Assembly (NCBI RefSeq): GCF_902167145.1
Contig: NC_050096.1
Span: forward strand, 78,240,683-78,304,682
Reading direction: 5' to 3'
From: Zea mays
Lineage: Eukaryota > Streptophyta > Magnoliopsida > Poales > Poaceae
DNA: 64,000 nt
Positions 1-12,400 of this stretch are shown here, in pieces; the first letter of the stretch is position 1; each line of letters starts with the position of its first letter. A program made the translations under genes and the position numbers. The notes below the pieces were generated by a model that was not told where the DNA came from, did no database searches, and saw only the letters and a list, made by a program, of their open reading frames with translations.

Positions 1-2008
1 TGGGCATCTGGACTGGTTCGGCGAAGGGCTGGACGAAGCATGAGGGTTGTTCGACGCCGCCGATTGACCCTGCACAGAGAAGAGATTGTATGTGTGAGAA
101 CATATGAATAAATATCATGCAGTACTAAAATTTTGATACTCACAGGAGTAGTGAACTCTGTAGGGTCAGCTGCAGGGAACAACGGAGGTGGTGGAGCATG
201 ACCCTGTGCGGCGCCAAGGCTCTGCATGTACGCGAACATCTCCGCCATCCTCTTCTCCAGCTCCTCACGTTGCCTCCTCTCATCATCTAGCTGAGTCTGT
301 AATATTTCGCCCTAATGTTACGATAATGCAAAGAGAAGATATATAAAAATCAATGAACGATGAATAGATAAGGAATAACCTGGAGTTGCTGGATACGATG
401 TTGTGAGGTGTCCTGCCGAGGTCGTATGGCTGGGCTCGCGCTCGTGCTCCTTGCTCGCACCTGAGAGAGAGTGGGAGTGGAGGACGAGTCGATTGCCCCG
501 TCAGCAATCCAGTACCGCCCATGCCTCTTGCCTCCTCCGACCCTCATGAGGACATCTCCGTCGATGTCCTCGGTCCTCGGATCGTAATCTGGCCCATGGA
601 CCTCCTTGGCCATGGCGGTGTACTCACTGAGTCGGCTATGGATGGCGGGGTTGGTGTACGCCTCGGGCCCGTCATCCGGGTTGTATGTGACGTCGGACGT
701 CGCCTTCCCCTTGTGGGCCATGGCATATGCCGAGAACGTGGAGCAAGGCGCGCCACCATGTGCCGCCGACTGCGAGAAAACCAACGAGATGGTTAGAAAT
801 CATGTCTAATCGAAAGTTATATACCTAAATAAAAAAGAGCGCGTACCCATGCTTCCGCGTATTTGCCCAGGCTGCGGCTGCCTTGATGGTGGGAGGGACC
901 TTGCATCAGCAAACGCCGTTCCCGGCTAGCGTTGTGCGCCTCATCCCACTCAGCCGAGCACCACCTCTGCACCATCTGCTCCCAGCACTCAGGATGCGCG
1001 GCGCACCAATGAGGAATCATCTAAAAAAATATAAGTACACCCCATATCAGAAGATAAGAATAAGCATATTTAGTACCAATAATAAAGTTTTGTATTTACC
1101 TGCAAGTACTGGTCCGCAGTCAATGACATGGTTCGGGCGTCCTTCTTGTTCACGTTCTCCCCAAGGACGGAGCCGTGGTAAGTGACGATGGCCTGGATGC
1201 GCGCCTCGTAGTGCATGTCCACGACGAGCTTCTTACAGCACGTCGTAGACACCACATCCGCCCTGGCCTCGTATCCAGCATCGCACCTGAAGAAATCCTA
1301 CATACAAAGACGATGTATCCATACATTATTTCAAGAATATGCAACAAATGTGACTTATTAAACAATATAGTGCGAGGAAGACTTACCCACAGCTCTTGCT
1401 TCACCCGCTCCGCCTTGTTGTTGAATTGTCTGCCGTCCCGATCTACTGCATCGGGGGCGACGGCGTAGTGGTCGAAGGTGTATGCTGGGCTCGTCACTCC
1501 GGCGTACTCGACAAGTCCAGGGAAGTGTTCCCGGCATAGAAGGCCGAGGATGCCATTGGGGTTGCGGTCGTGACCCCCTGCAGTCTCCAAAACCATCCAA
1601 GACCTGTCGAAGTGATTAAGATGAAGTATTAGTTTCTATTATTAATTTGAACATATAATATGAAAAAGCAGCAACAACATCTAAAGTTACCTACCTCTCT
1701 CCATCGGGTCGTATCAGCGGACGTCTGTCACGAAGTATGGGTCGCTTAGGTAGGCTCGCGGGACCTCGCAGGTAGATACTCCTCGAACCTGAGGAGCCAG
1801 AACCTGAGACGTCCTGCTGAGCGGCGTCGTCGTCGTCGTCGTCCTGCTGCGCCGCATCGTCGTCGTCCTGCTGTGCCGCATCGACAGCGGCTTGCTGCTC
1901 CACCTGTTGCTGTACGGCGTCGTCCTGCTGCGCCTCCTCCTCCGTCCTACGGGTGCTCCTCCTCCCCCTCCCCCTCCCCCTCCTCGTCCTCGTCCCACCG
2001 CCCACCAT
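1..2008 (-). CDS. TNPA-like / Transposase_24 (Ptta/En/Spm) protein of the CACTA element, 3' end outside window
   Basis: Second gene of the CACTA element, probably the subterminal-repeat-binding accessory protein. Exons inferred from GT-AG sites: 2008-1695, 1603-1387, 1297-1100, 1020-847, 769-380, 296-144 and 69-1. The first junction is phase 2 (AG|G) and all others are phase 0. No stop occurs in any joined exon. The N-terminus is a basic RGRGR segment followed by a Gln/Asp-rich acidic stretch. The middle has the conserved REHFPGLVEYAG, AERVKQELW, DFFRCDAG and CWEQMVQRW blocks of plant Transposase_24 proteins. The C-terminal part has a short coiled-coil-like segment (DDERRQREELEKRMAEMFAYM). 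ATG 2008 is chosen because it lies just after a TTGCAG acceptor; an in-frame ATG at 2050 lies in the presumed intron. Unlike its TNPD neighbour it looks undamaged. The exon model is inference; the domain match is from memory. Confidence 0.75.
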
Positions 2009-2111
2009 CTTTGTCCAACAACCTGCAATTAAGAGTAAACAATTAAGCACAGATAAAAAAATATGTATTTAGAAACATATGCAAAATAAATGAAATATAG
2101 CATTACATCGA

Positions 2112-5100
2112 TTAAAAATAATCTTCATATGTGTCCGGGTTAGCCGGATCATAAGTGTCATCATCACTATCAACCATTTCATAGTCAACATCATCTGAAG
2201 GCGTAATTTCGTCATTGGCATTGCCTTCAAGTATTTCTAAGTCATTCTCATTTTGCACCTCATCATCCTCATCATCAACAACCATTTCAATATCTACTTC
2301 CATTCCGATCGCTTCGGTTAAGTCTATCTCAAATTGCCCTTCGAGCCCATCTTCTTGGAAGAACTCTCCGTCATATGTGTCCGGGTCTAAGTTATAATCT
2401 TCATCGTTTGGAACAGGTAATTTAGCGTGCGGTGATACCTTATACACAACATCCCAACCCTTAAGATGTTGTTTCGTTTGGCACGCATATGGAAGATAAT
2501 ACACTTGTGTGGCCTGTTGGGCCACAATATAGACATCGTCTCTTGGTAAGGTGGAATCCTGTTGAATTTCGACTAGCCCAAGATTAGAATGTGTCCGTCT
2601 CGTAACTTCAGGGTCAAACCAATGACATTTGAATATCACTGGAGTAAGAGGTTTGGAACCATAAAAATTGAGTTCATATATTTCTTCAATTCTTCCATAA
2701 TACTCGACCTCGTCAAGCCCGGGCGTAAAGACTCCAGAACACGTGGTTTTTCGATTGGGACGACTTTGGTCGTAGCTTGTTGTGCGAAAACGGTATCCAG
2801 TGACGTCATACCCAGAAAATTTCCTGACCCTATAGGCAAAGCCATTGGCTACTTGTCTCAACTCGGCACTCATAGACAGCTATCTTTGGCCCTGCAAGTT
2901 CAAACACGCTAGATTGTTATATTATTCGCACGTAAGAGCAACTTGGAATAACAAACTAAGCACGTACCTTATGTTTAAACCAGGAAATGAAATCGGGCAA
3001 TCCATTTCCCGCACCCTTTCTAAGAAGGGTATCATATTCCTATGGAGTTGGGTCCCTTGATCGACGCCAGAATTCATGAAGAAATTGCTCCATGTATGGC
3101 GTCACCTCTTCAAGGTTGGTCAATACATATAGCATGATATGGCGCCACTCTTCATGTCTCAGGGTCTTGGTGGTCGAACCACTCGCGCTTCCGAGTTGCC
3201 CTCGAAAAATGCTGAGGTTCGTTTCATTGCCGCCATCATTGTAACGAGGGGGTGGATTATGCACGCTCGGCAGTTTGTCACCATAGTAAGTTGTTGTGAA
3301 GTTTGACACCTCCTCCAGTATGTATGCCTCTGCAATGGAAGCCTCGATTTTGCATTTATTTCTACATTTCTTTCGGATACTCTTTAGACATCTCTCGATT
3401 GGATAGCACCAACGTCCCTGCACGGGCCCCCCCATTCGTGCCTCATACGGGAGATGAATAATCAAATGCTGCATCGGATTGAAGAAGCCGGGTGGAAAGA
3501 TCTTCTCCAGCTTACACAGTAACACGGGTGCCATCCTTTCCAAGTCTGCAATCATGGTCCGAGCTAACTCTTTTGCACAAAGCTGGCGGAAGAAATAGCT
3601 CAACTCTGCAAGCGCTAGCCAGACATGCTCAGGGACATAGCCTCGAACCATCGCCGGAAGAATTCGTTCAATCCATATGTGGAAGTCACGACTCTTCATC
3701 CCTAAGACTCGCAGAGTAGATAAGTTCACCCCCCTACTAAGGTTAGCTGCATACCCATCAGGGAACATTAACATCTTGATCCATTGTAGTACTTCCTTCC
3801 TCTGGGCCCTGCTCAGGACGAAATTGGCCTTAGGCCTTCTCCATGTCTTACCACCACTAGGCGGCTTCATCTCTTGGTTTGGTCTATCACATAACTCTGC
3901 CAGATCCACTCTTGCCTTTACGTTATCCTTTGACTTATCAGGAATCTCCATAATTATCGCCCAAAGTGCCTCGGCGACATTCTTTTCAGTGTGCATCACG
4001 TCAATGTTGTGTGGAAGGAGCAGGTCATCATAATAGGGGAGCCGAGTCAAGCCCGACTTATGTGTCCACATATGTTGCTCACCATATCCCACAAAACCAC
4101 CTTCTGGGTTGGCCACGAGACCATCTATCTGTTCGCGAACTTCGGCACCAGTCATCATTGCAGGTGGGCGGTCTGTCACCACGACACCTTTCGTAAAGTT
4201 CTTGATGTCTAGTCGGAATGCATGGTCAGGAGGGAGAAATTGTCGATGTTTATCGAATGACGAATATTTGCCACCCTTCTTCAACCAAATGAACCTAAGA
4301 GCTTCCTTGCAAACTGGGCATGGGAACTTACCGTGAACACACCAGGCGCAAAATAGTCCATACGCCGGGAAGTCATGCATGGAGTACTGGTACCAAACAT
4401 GCATTTTGAAGTTTGTCTTCGTAGCTCGGTCGTACGTCCATACCCCTTCCTCCCAAGCACGGACCAATTCATCAATCAAAGGTTCCATGTACACGCCCAT
4501 TTTATTCCCCGGGTGTCCAGGAATTATCAACGACACAAATATGTTTTGTCTTTGAAAGCATACGCCGGGGGGAGATTGATGGGGATAACGAACACGGGCC
4601 AACATGTGTATGGGGCAGCGGTCATTCCATAGGGATTGAACCCATCTGTGGCCAGCGCAACACGAACATTACGAGCCTCTTTGGCTTTCTCATGGTGAAT
4701 GACATCAAAGTGGGTCCATGCTTCACCATCGGATGCGTGAACCATCTTGTCAGGATTGTATCGTTTGCCTTTTTTGTGCCATGTCATCTGTTTCGCGGAT
4801 TCCTCTGTCATGTATAGACGCTGGATCCTCGGTATGAACGGAAGTGGCGTAGGATTGTCACGGGGATGTCGAGCTGCCTCTTCCGTCCATCACTAGAGTC
4901 TACCTCCATGAACCTAGACGATTTACACTTCGGACAGTACTTTGCCTCAGTGTGTTCTTTCCTAAATAGGACACAACCCTTCGGACAAGCATGTATCTGC
5001 TCATACGTCATCTTGAGTGCACGAAGGAGTTTCTGTGCCTCGTACATGCTCTTTGGCAGAACGTGATCCTCCGAAAGCAGGCTGCCAATAACTGTCAACA

Positions 5101-5343
5101 AACCATCGAAGGCGTCTCGACTCATGCTATACTGCGACTTGAACGCCATTATACGCCCAATGGCATCCAGTTGAGAAACCTTTGTCTTGCCGTGAAGGGG
5201 TTTCTGTGCCGCGTCAAACATGTCGTAGAATGCCTTTGCGGTCGCCTCTGGCTCGTCCTCCGTACGTCCTTCGGCGAACTGTGCCTCGTGATAGTCGTTC
5301 AACATGTCCGCTACTCCGGCATCAGCATCGTAATCCTCAACGC
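2112..5343 (-). pseudogene. TNPD / tnp2 transposase of the CACTA element, central and C-terminal part, decayed
   Basis: Continuation of the transposase begun at 15,096. It runs 5343 to 2968, then a 76-bp GT-AG intron (2967-2892), then the last exon to a stop at 2112. Recognisable blocks are CPKCxxxRF near 4,925, the tnp2 core (LIIPGHPGNK, LIDELVRAWEEGVWTYD, DFPAYGLF), PHNIDVMHTEKNV, the DUF4218 stretch (GPVQGRWCYPIERCLK, ASIAEAYILEE) and a DUF4216-like C-terminal exon with an acidic tail. Lesions visible: a one-base loss near 4,840; another in a six-G run at 4,567-4,572, where seven would keep frame; TAG at 3040-3042 where the family usually has Gln; and TAG at 2880-2882 in the spliced frame. 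With the Opie-like insertion upstream it cannot encode a working transposase. Confidence 0.88.
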
Positions 5344-5565
5344 TGAAAGGGAATTAGGCTTACACCTAGTCCCTAATTAATTTTGGTGGTTGAATTGCCC
5401 AACACAAATAATTGGACTAACTAGTTTGTTCTAGTGTATAAGTTATACAGGTGCAAAAGGTTCACACTTAGCCAATAAAAAGACCAAGAGTTGGATTCAA
5501 CAAAAGAGCAAAGGGGTAAACCAAAGGCACCTCTGGTCTGGCGCACCGGACTGTCCTGTGTGCCA

Positions 5566-5631
5566 CCGGACAATGTCCGGTGCACCACCGGACAGTGTCC
5601 GGTGCACCACCGGACAGTGTCCGGTGCACCA
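5566..5631. repeat. Three tandem 22-bp palindromic units in the 5' LTR
   Basis: Units at 5,566-5,587, 5,588-5,609 and 5,610-5,631, each CCGGACARTGTCCGGTGCACCA-like with an internal palindrome (first 20 bases CCGGACARTGTCCGGTGCAC). Units 2 and 3 are identical; unit 1 has AA for AG. Confidence 0.95.
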
Positions 5632-6125
5632 GAGGACTCCAACGCAAACTCGCCACCTTTGGGAATTTCCAGAGGCAACTCCGCTATAATTCACCGGACT
5701 GTCCGGTGTACACCGGACAGTGTCCGGTGCTCCAAGGGAGAGCGGCCTCAGGAACTCGCCAGCTTCGGGAATCTCCAACGGCTAGTCCACTATAATTCAC
5801 CGGACATGTCCGGTGTGCACCGGACTGTCCGGTGCAACCCCGGGGCAACGGCTATTCGGCGCCAACGGCTACCTGCAGCACATTTAATGCGCGCGCAGCG
5901 CGCGCAGAAGTCAGGCGCGCCCATACTGGCGCACCGGACAATGAACAGGAGATGTCCGGTGTGCACCGGACATCCAGAAGGGCCCACAAGTCAGAAGCTC
6001 CAACGGTCAGAATCCAACGGCAGTGATGACGTGGCGGGGGCACCGGACATGTCCGGTGTGCACCGGACTGTCCGGTGCGCCATCGAACAGACAGCCTCCC
6101 AACAGCCACTTTTGGTAGTTGGGGC

Positions 6126-6133
6126 TATAAATA
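6126..6133 (+). promoter_or_regulatory. LTR TATA box (Opie-like, 5' LTR)
   Basis: TATAAATA within GGGGCTATAAATACCCC, placed mid-LTR as expected for the U3/R boundary. The same site is at 14,240-14,247 in the 3' LTR. Confidence 0.75.
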
Positions 6134-6742
6134 CCCCAACCACCTCGCCATTCATTGCATCCAAGTTTTCCAGCTTCCAACCACTATACAAGAGCTAGCA
6201 TTCATTGCAAAGCACACCAAAAGAGATCAAATCCTCTCCCAACCCCACACAAAGCATTAGTGATTAGAGAGAGTGATTTGTAGTGTTCATTTGAGCTCTT
6301 GCGCTTGGATCGCTTCCTTTCTTTCGCATTCTTTCTTGTGATCAAACACTCACTTGTAATTGAGGCAAGAGGCACCAATCGTGTGGTGGCCCTTGCGGGA
6401 AGTTTGATTCCCAAGAGATTTGAGAAGAGAAGCTCACTCGGTCCAAGGGACCGTTTGAGAGAGGGAAGGGTTGAAAGAGACCCGGCCTTTGTGGCCTCCT
6501 CAACGAGGAGTAGGTTTGAGAGAACCGAACCTCGGTATAACAAATCCGCGTGTCTCACTTCATTATTCGCTTGCGATTTGTTTTCCGCCCTCTCTCGTGG
6601 ACTCGATTATATTTCTAACGCTAACCCGGCTTGTAGTTGTGATTATTTTTGAGAATTTCAGTTTCGCCCTATTCACCCCCCCTCTAGGCGACTATCAATT
6701 GGTATCAGAGCCAGGTTCTTCATTAGAGCCTAACCGCTCGAA

Positions 6743-9442
6743 GTGATGTCGGGAGATCACGCCAAGAAGGAGATGGAGACCGGCGAAAAGCCCACTACAA
6801 GCCACGGGAGCACCTCATCGGAAGAGTCCCACACCAAGAGGAAGGAGAAGAAGAAGAGCTCCTCCAACAAAGGAAAGGAGAAGAAATCTTCTTCTCACCA
6901 CAAAGAGAAGAAGGAAAAATCTTCTTCCCACAAGCCGCATCGGAGTGGGGACAAGCACAAGAGAATGAGGAAAGTGGTCTACTACGAGACCGACACTTCA
7001 TCAACATCGACCTCCGACTCCGATGCGCCCTCCGTAACTTCTAAACGCCAAGAGCGTAAGAAGTTTAGTAAGATCCCCTTACACTATCCTCGTACATCTA
7101 GACATACTCCATTACTTTCCGTTCCATTAGGCAAACCGCCAACCTTTAATGGCGAAGATTATGCTATGTGGAGTGATTTAATGAAATTCCATCTAACCTC
7201 ACTCCACAAAAGTATATGGAATGTTGTTGAGTTTGGAGCACAGGTACCATCCATAGGGGATGAGGATTATGATACGGACGAAGTGGCCCAAATTGAGCAC
7301 TTCAACTCCCAAGCTACAACCATACTCCTCGCCTCTTTAAGCAAGGAGGAATACAACAAAGTGCAAGGGTTGAAGAATGCAAAGGAGATTTGGGACCTAC
7401 TCAAGACCGCGCACGAGGGTGATGAACTCACCAAGATCACCAAGCGGGAAACGATCGAGGGGGAGCTCGGTCGCTTCCGTCTTCGCCAAGGGGAGGAGCC
7501 ACAAGATATGTACAACCGGCTCAAAACCTTGGTGAACCAAGTGCGCAACCTCAGGAGCAAAAAGTGGGACGACCACGAGGTGGTTAAGGTTATTCTAAGA
7601 GCTCTCATCTTCCTTAACCCCACTCAAGTTCAACTAATTCGTGGTAATCCGAGATACCCACTAATGACACCAGAGGAAGTTATCGGGAATTTTGTGAGCT
7701 TTGAATGTATGATTAAAGGTTCAAAGAAGATCAACGAGCTTGACGAACCCTCCACGTCCGAGGCGCAACCGGTGGCATTTAAGGCGACGGAGGAGAAGAA
7801 GGAGGAGTCTACACCAAGTAGACAACCAATTGACGCCTCCAAGCTCGACAATGAAGAGATGGCCTTAATCATCAAAAGCTTTCGGCAAATCCTTAAGCAA
7901 CGGAAGGGAAAGGATTACAAATCCCGTTCCAAGAAGGTTTGCTACAAGTGTGGTAAGCCCGGTCACTTTATCGCTAAATGTCCATTATCAAGTGACAGTG
8001 ACAGGGACAACGACAAGAAGGGCAAGAGAAGAGAGAAGAAGAGGTACCACAAGAAGAAGGGCGGCGATGCCCACGTGTGCCGCGCGTGGGACTCCGACGA
8101 TAGCTCCACCGAGTCCTCCTCCGACGAGGACGCCGCCAACATTGTCGTCACCAAGGGGCTTCTCTTCCCCAACGTCGGCCACAAGTGCCTCATGGCAAAG
8201 GACGGCAAAAGGAAAAAGGTTAAATCTAAATCCTCCACAAAATATGAGTCCTCTAGTGATGATAATGCTAGTGATGAGGAGGATAACTTGCTTACCCTTT
8301 TTGCCAATCTTAACATGGAACAAAAGGAAAAATTAAATGAATTGATTAGTGCTATTCATGAAAAAGATGACCTTTTGGATTCCCAAGAGGATTTTCTAAT
8401 TAAAGAAAACAAGAAACATGTTAAGGTTAAAAATGCTTATGCTCTAGAAGTAGAAAAATGTCAAAAACTATCTAGTGAGCTAAGCACTTGCCATGACACC
8501 ATTGTCAACCTTAGAAATGAAAATGCTAGTTTAATTGCTAAGGTTGAGTCTCATGTTTGTGATGCTTCAATTCCCAATCTTAGAAATGATAATAATGACT
8601 TGCTTGCTAAGATTAAGGAATTGAATGATTCTCTTGCTAGCCTTAGAGTAGAAAATGAAAATTTGATTGCTAAGGCTAAAGATTTTGATGTTTGCAATTC
8701 TATTATTTCCGACCTTAGAACTAAGAATGATATGTTACATGCTAAGGTTGTTGAATTAAAATCTTGCAAACCCTCTACATCTAATGTTGAGCATGTTTCT
8801 ATTTGTACTAGATGTAGAGATGTTGATATCAATGCTATTCATGATCACATGTCTTTAATTAAGCAACAAAATGATCATATAGCATTATTAGATGCAAAAA
8901 TTGCCGAGCATAACTTGGAAAATGAAAAGTTTAAATTTGCTAGAAGTATGCTCTATAATGGGAGACGCCCGGGCATCAAGGATGGCATTGGCTTCCAAAG
9001 GGGAGACAATGTCAAACTTAATGCCCCTCCAAAAAATTTGTCTAACTTTGTTAAGGGCAAAGCTCCCATGCCTCAGGATAACGAGGGTTACATTTTGTAC
9101 CCTGCCGGTTATCCCGAGAGCAAAATTAGGAGAATTCACTCTAGGAAGTCTCACTCTGGCCCTAATCATGCTTTTATGTATAAGGGTAAGACATCTAGTT
9201 CTAGGCAACCAACCCGTGCTAAGTTGCCTAAGAAGAAGACTCCTAATGCATCAAATGATCATGACATTTCATTTAAAACTTTTGATGCATCTTATGTTTT
9301 GACTAATAAATACGGCAAGGTAGTTGCCAAATTTGTTGGGGGCAAACACAAGGGCTCCAAGACTTGTGTTTGGGTACCCAAAGTTCTTGTGTCTAATGCC
9401 AAAGGACCCAAAACCGTTTGGGTACCTAAATTCAAGAACTAA
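6743..9442 (+). CDS. Gag polyprotein, Opie-like Sirevirus
   Basis: Structural protein that packages element RNA; 899 residues with no internal stop. The N-terminus is Ser/Lys-rich and low-complexity (residues about 10-100). Next comes the copia gag domain (LGKPPTFNGEDYAMWSDLM, about residue 130; LASLSKEEYNKVQGLKNAKEIW, about 195-220). One CCHC zinc knuckle, CYKCGKPGHFIAKC, is at residues about 400-413. A Lys-rich and acidic stretch follows, then a long coiled-coil-like region (about 530-740) with repeated LRNEN/LRVEN segments, and a basic C-terminus. The coiled-coil tail is typical of Sirevirus gag. ATG 6743 follows the PBS by about 30 bases. It ends with TAA just before pol, which lies in another frame. 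Confidence 0.92.
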   Translation: MMSGDHAKKEMETGEKPTTSHGSTSSEESHTKRKEKKKSSSNKGKEKKSSSHHKEKKEKSSSHKPHRSGDKHKRMRKVVYYETDTSSTSTSDSDAPSVTSKRQERKKFSKIPLHYPRTSRHTPLLSVPLGKPPTFNGEDYAMWSDLMKFHLTSLHKSIWNVVEFGAQVPSIGDEDYDTDEVAQIEHFNSQATTILLASLSKEEYNKVQGLKNAKEIWDLLKTAHEGDELTKITKRETIEGELGRFRLRQGEEPQDMYNRLKTLVNQVRNLRSKKWDDHEVVKVILRALIFLNPTQVQLIRGNPRYPLMTPEEVIGNFVSFECMIKGSKKINELDEPSTSEAQPVAFKATEEKKEESTPSRQPIDASKLDNEEMALIIKSFRQILKQRKGKDYKSRSKKVCYKCGKPGHFIAKCPLSSDSDRDNDKKGKRREKKRYHKKKGGDAHVCRAWDSDDSSTESSSDEDAANIVVTKGLLFPNVGHKCLMAKDGKRKKVKSKSSTKYESSSDDNASDEEDNLLTLFANLNMEQKEKLNELISAIHEKDDLLDSQEDFLIKENKKHVKVKNAYALEVEKCQKLSSELSTCHDTIVNLRNENASLIAKVESHVCDASIPNLRNDNNDLLAKIKELNDSLASLRVENENLIAKAKDFDVCNSIISDLRTKNDMLHAKVVELKSCKPSTSNVEHVSICTRCRDVDINAIHDHMSLIKQQNDHIALLDAKIAEHNLENEKFKFARSMLYNGRRPGIKDGIGFQRGDNVKLNAPPKNLSNFVKGKAPMPQDNEGYILYPAGYPESKIRRIHSRKSHSGPNHAFMYKGKTSSSRQPTRAKLPKKKTPNASNDHDISFKTFDASYVLTNKYGKVVAKFVGGKHKGSKTCVWVPKVLVSNAKGPKTVWVPKFKN

Positions 9443-9455
9443 AATTGTTTTGTAG

Positions 9456-12400
9456 GTTTATGCATCCGGGGGCACAAGTTGGATCATCGATAGCGGATGC
9501 ACAAACCACATGACCGGAGAGAAGAAGATGTTCTCCTCATATGAGAAAAACCAAGATCCCCAAAGAGCAATCACATTCGGGGATGGAAATCAAGGTTTGG
9601 TCAAAGGTTTGGGTAAAATTGCTATATCTCCTGACCATTCCATTTCAAATGTTTTTCTTGTTGATTCATTATATTACAATTTGCTTTCTGTTTCCCAATT
9701 ATGTCAAATGGGCTACAACTGTCTATTCACTGATGTAGGTGTCACTGTCTTTAGAAGAAGTGATGATTCAATAGCATTTAAGGGTGTGTTAGAGGGTCAG
9801 CTATAATTGGTAGATTTTGATAAAGCTGAACTTGACACATGCTTAATTGCTAAGACTAACATGGGTTGGCTCTGGCATCGCCGACTAGCCCACGTTGGGA
9901 TGAAGAATCTTCATAAGCTTCTAAAGGGGGAGCACATTTTGGGACTAACAAATGTTCATTTTGAGAAAGACAGGATCTGTAGCGCATGCCAAGCTGGAAA
10001 GCAAGTTGGGTCACATCATCCACACAAGAACATCATGACGAGTGACAGGCCACTGGAGCTCCTACACATGGACTTATTTGGCCCGATTGCTTACATAAGC
10101 ATCGGCGGGAGTAAGTACTGTCTAGTAATTGTGGATGATTATTCTCGCTTCACTTGGGTGTTCTTTTTGCAGGACAAATCTCATACCCAAGAAACCTTAA
10201 AGGGATTCTTGAGACGGGCTCAAAATGAGTTCGGCTTAAGGATCAAGAAAATTAGAAGCGACAATGGGACGGAGTTCAAGAACTCTCAAATTGAAGGCTT
10301 CCTTGAGGAGGAGGGCATCAAGCATGAGTTCTCTTCTCCCTACACTCCACAACAAAATGGTGTAGTGGAGAGGAAGAATCGAACTCTATTGGACATGGCA
10401 AGAACCATGCTTGATGAGTACAAGACACCGGATCGGTTTTGGGCCGAAGCGGTCAACACCGCTTGCTACGCCATCAACCGGTTATACCTTCACTGAATCC
10501 TCAAGAAGACATCCTATGAACTCCTAACCGGTAAAAAGCCCAACATTTCATATTTTAGAGTTTTTGGTAGCAAATGCTTTATTCTTGTTAAGAGAGGTAG
10601 AAAATCTAAATTTGCTCCTAAAACTGTAGAAGGCTTTTTACTAGGATATGATTCAAACACAAGGGCATATAGAGTCTTTAACAAGTCCTCAGGACTAGTT
10701 GAAGTTTCTTGTGACGTTGTGTTTGATGAAACTAACGGCTCTCAAGTAGAGCAAGTTGATCTTGATGAGATAGGTGAAGAACAGGCTCCATGCATAGCGC
10801 TAAGGAACATGTCCATTGGGGATGTGTGTCCTAAGGAATCCGAAGAGCCTCCACATGCACAAGATCAACCATCCTCCTCCATGCAAGCATCTCCACCAAC
10901 TCAAATTGAGGATGAGGCTCAAGATGTTGAACAAGAAGATCAAGAAGATGAGCCACCTCAAAATGAAGGCAACGATCAAGGGGGAGATGCAAATGATCAA
11001 GAAAAGGAGGATGAGCAAGAACCAAGGCTGCCACACCCAAGAGTCCACCAAGCAATACAACGAGATCACCCCATCGACACCATCCTTGGCGACATTCATA
11101 AGGGGGTAACCACTCGATCTCGTGTTGCACATTTTTGTGAGCATTACTCTTTTGTTTCCTCTATTGAGCCACACAGGGTAGAGGAAGCACTCCAAGATGC
11201 GGATTGGGTGATGGCAATGCAAGAGGAGCTCAACAACTTCACAAGGAACGAGGTATGGCATTTAGTTCCACGTCCTAACCAAAATGTTGTAGGAACCAAG
11301 TGGGTCTTCCGCAACAAACAGGACGAGCATGGTGTGGTAACTAGGAACAAAGCTCGACTTGTGGCCAAGGGATACTCCCAAGTCGAAGGTTTGGATTTCG
11401 GTGAAACCTATGCACCCGTAGCTAGGCTTGAGTCAATTCGCATATTATTAGCCTATGCTACTTACCATGGCTTCAAGCTTTACCAAATGGACGTTAAGAG
11501 TGCCTTCCTCAATGGACCAATCAAGGAAGAGGTCTATGTTGAGCAACCTCCCGGCTTTGAAGACAGTGAGTATCCTAATCATGTCTATAGGCTCTCTAAG
11601 GCACTTTATGGGCTCAAGCAAGCCCCAAGAGCATGGTATGAATGCCTTAGAGATTTCCTTATTGCAAATGGCTTCAAAGTCGGCAAGGCCGATCCTACTC
11701 TATTCACTAAAACTCTTGACAATGATTTGTTTGTATGTCAAATTTATGTTGATGATATCATATTTGGGTCTACTAACGAATATACATGTGAAGAATTTAG
11801 TAGGATCATGACACAAAAATTTGAGATGTCTATGATGGGGAAGTTGAAGTATTTTCTAGGATTCCAAGTCAAGCAACTCCAAGAGGGCACCTTCATTTGC
11901 CAAACAAAGTATACACAAGACATTTTAACCAAGTTTGGAATGAAGGATGCCAAGCCCATCAAAACACCCATGGGAACCAATGGACATCTCGACCTCGACA
12001 CGGGAGGTAAGTCCGTGGATCAAAAGGTATACCGGTCGATGATAGGTTCTTTACTCTATTTATGTGCATCTCGACCGGATATTATGCTTTCCGTCTGCAT
12101 GTGTGCAAGATTCCAATCCGACCCTAAGGAATCCCACCTTACGGCCGTAAAACGAATCTTGAGATATTTGGCTTATACTCCTAAGTTTGGGCTTTGGTAC
12201 CCTCGGGGATCCACTTTTGGTTTAATTGGTTATTCGGATGCCGATTGGGCGGGGTGTAAGATTAATAGAAAGAGCACATCGGGGACTTGCCAGTTCTTGG
12301 GAAGATCCTTGGTGTCTTGGGCTTCAAAGAAGCAAAATTCGGTCGCTCTTTCAACCGCCGAAGCCGAGTATATTGCCACAGGTCATTGTTGCGCGCAATT

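Larger units (their letters stand above)
5344..6697 (+). repeat. 5' LTR of Opie-like Sirevirus
   Basis: 1,354 bp, TG...CA ends. It contains many CACCGGAC/GTCCGGTG palindromes and a TATAAATA box at 6,126. It is 44 bp longer than its partner because of two extra 22-bp units at 5,588-5,631. Confidence 0.93.

Noticed and set aside
5566..6080. Possible CRISPR-like array (regular CACCGGAC repeats)
   Set aside because: Units are palindromic, irregularly spaced, within plant LTRs, and have no spacers or cas genes.
5491..6198. 235-residue plus-strand frame in the Opie-like LTR, repeated at 13,716
   Set aside because: Made of repeated CACCGGAC palindrome units inside U3; the antisense frames are equally open. 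Repeat-driven.
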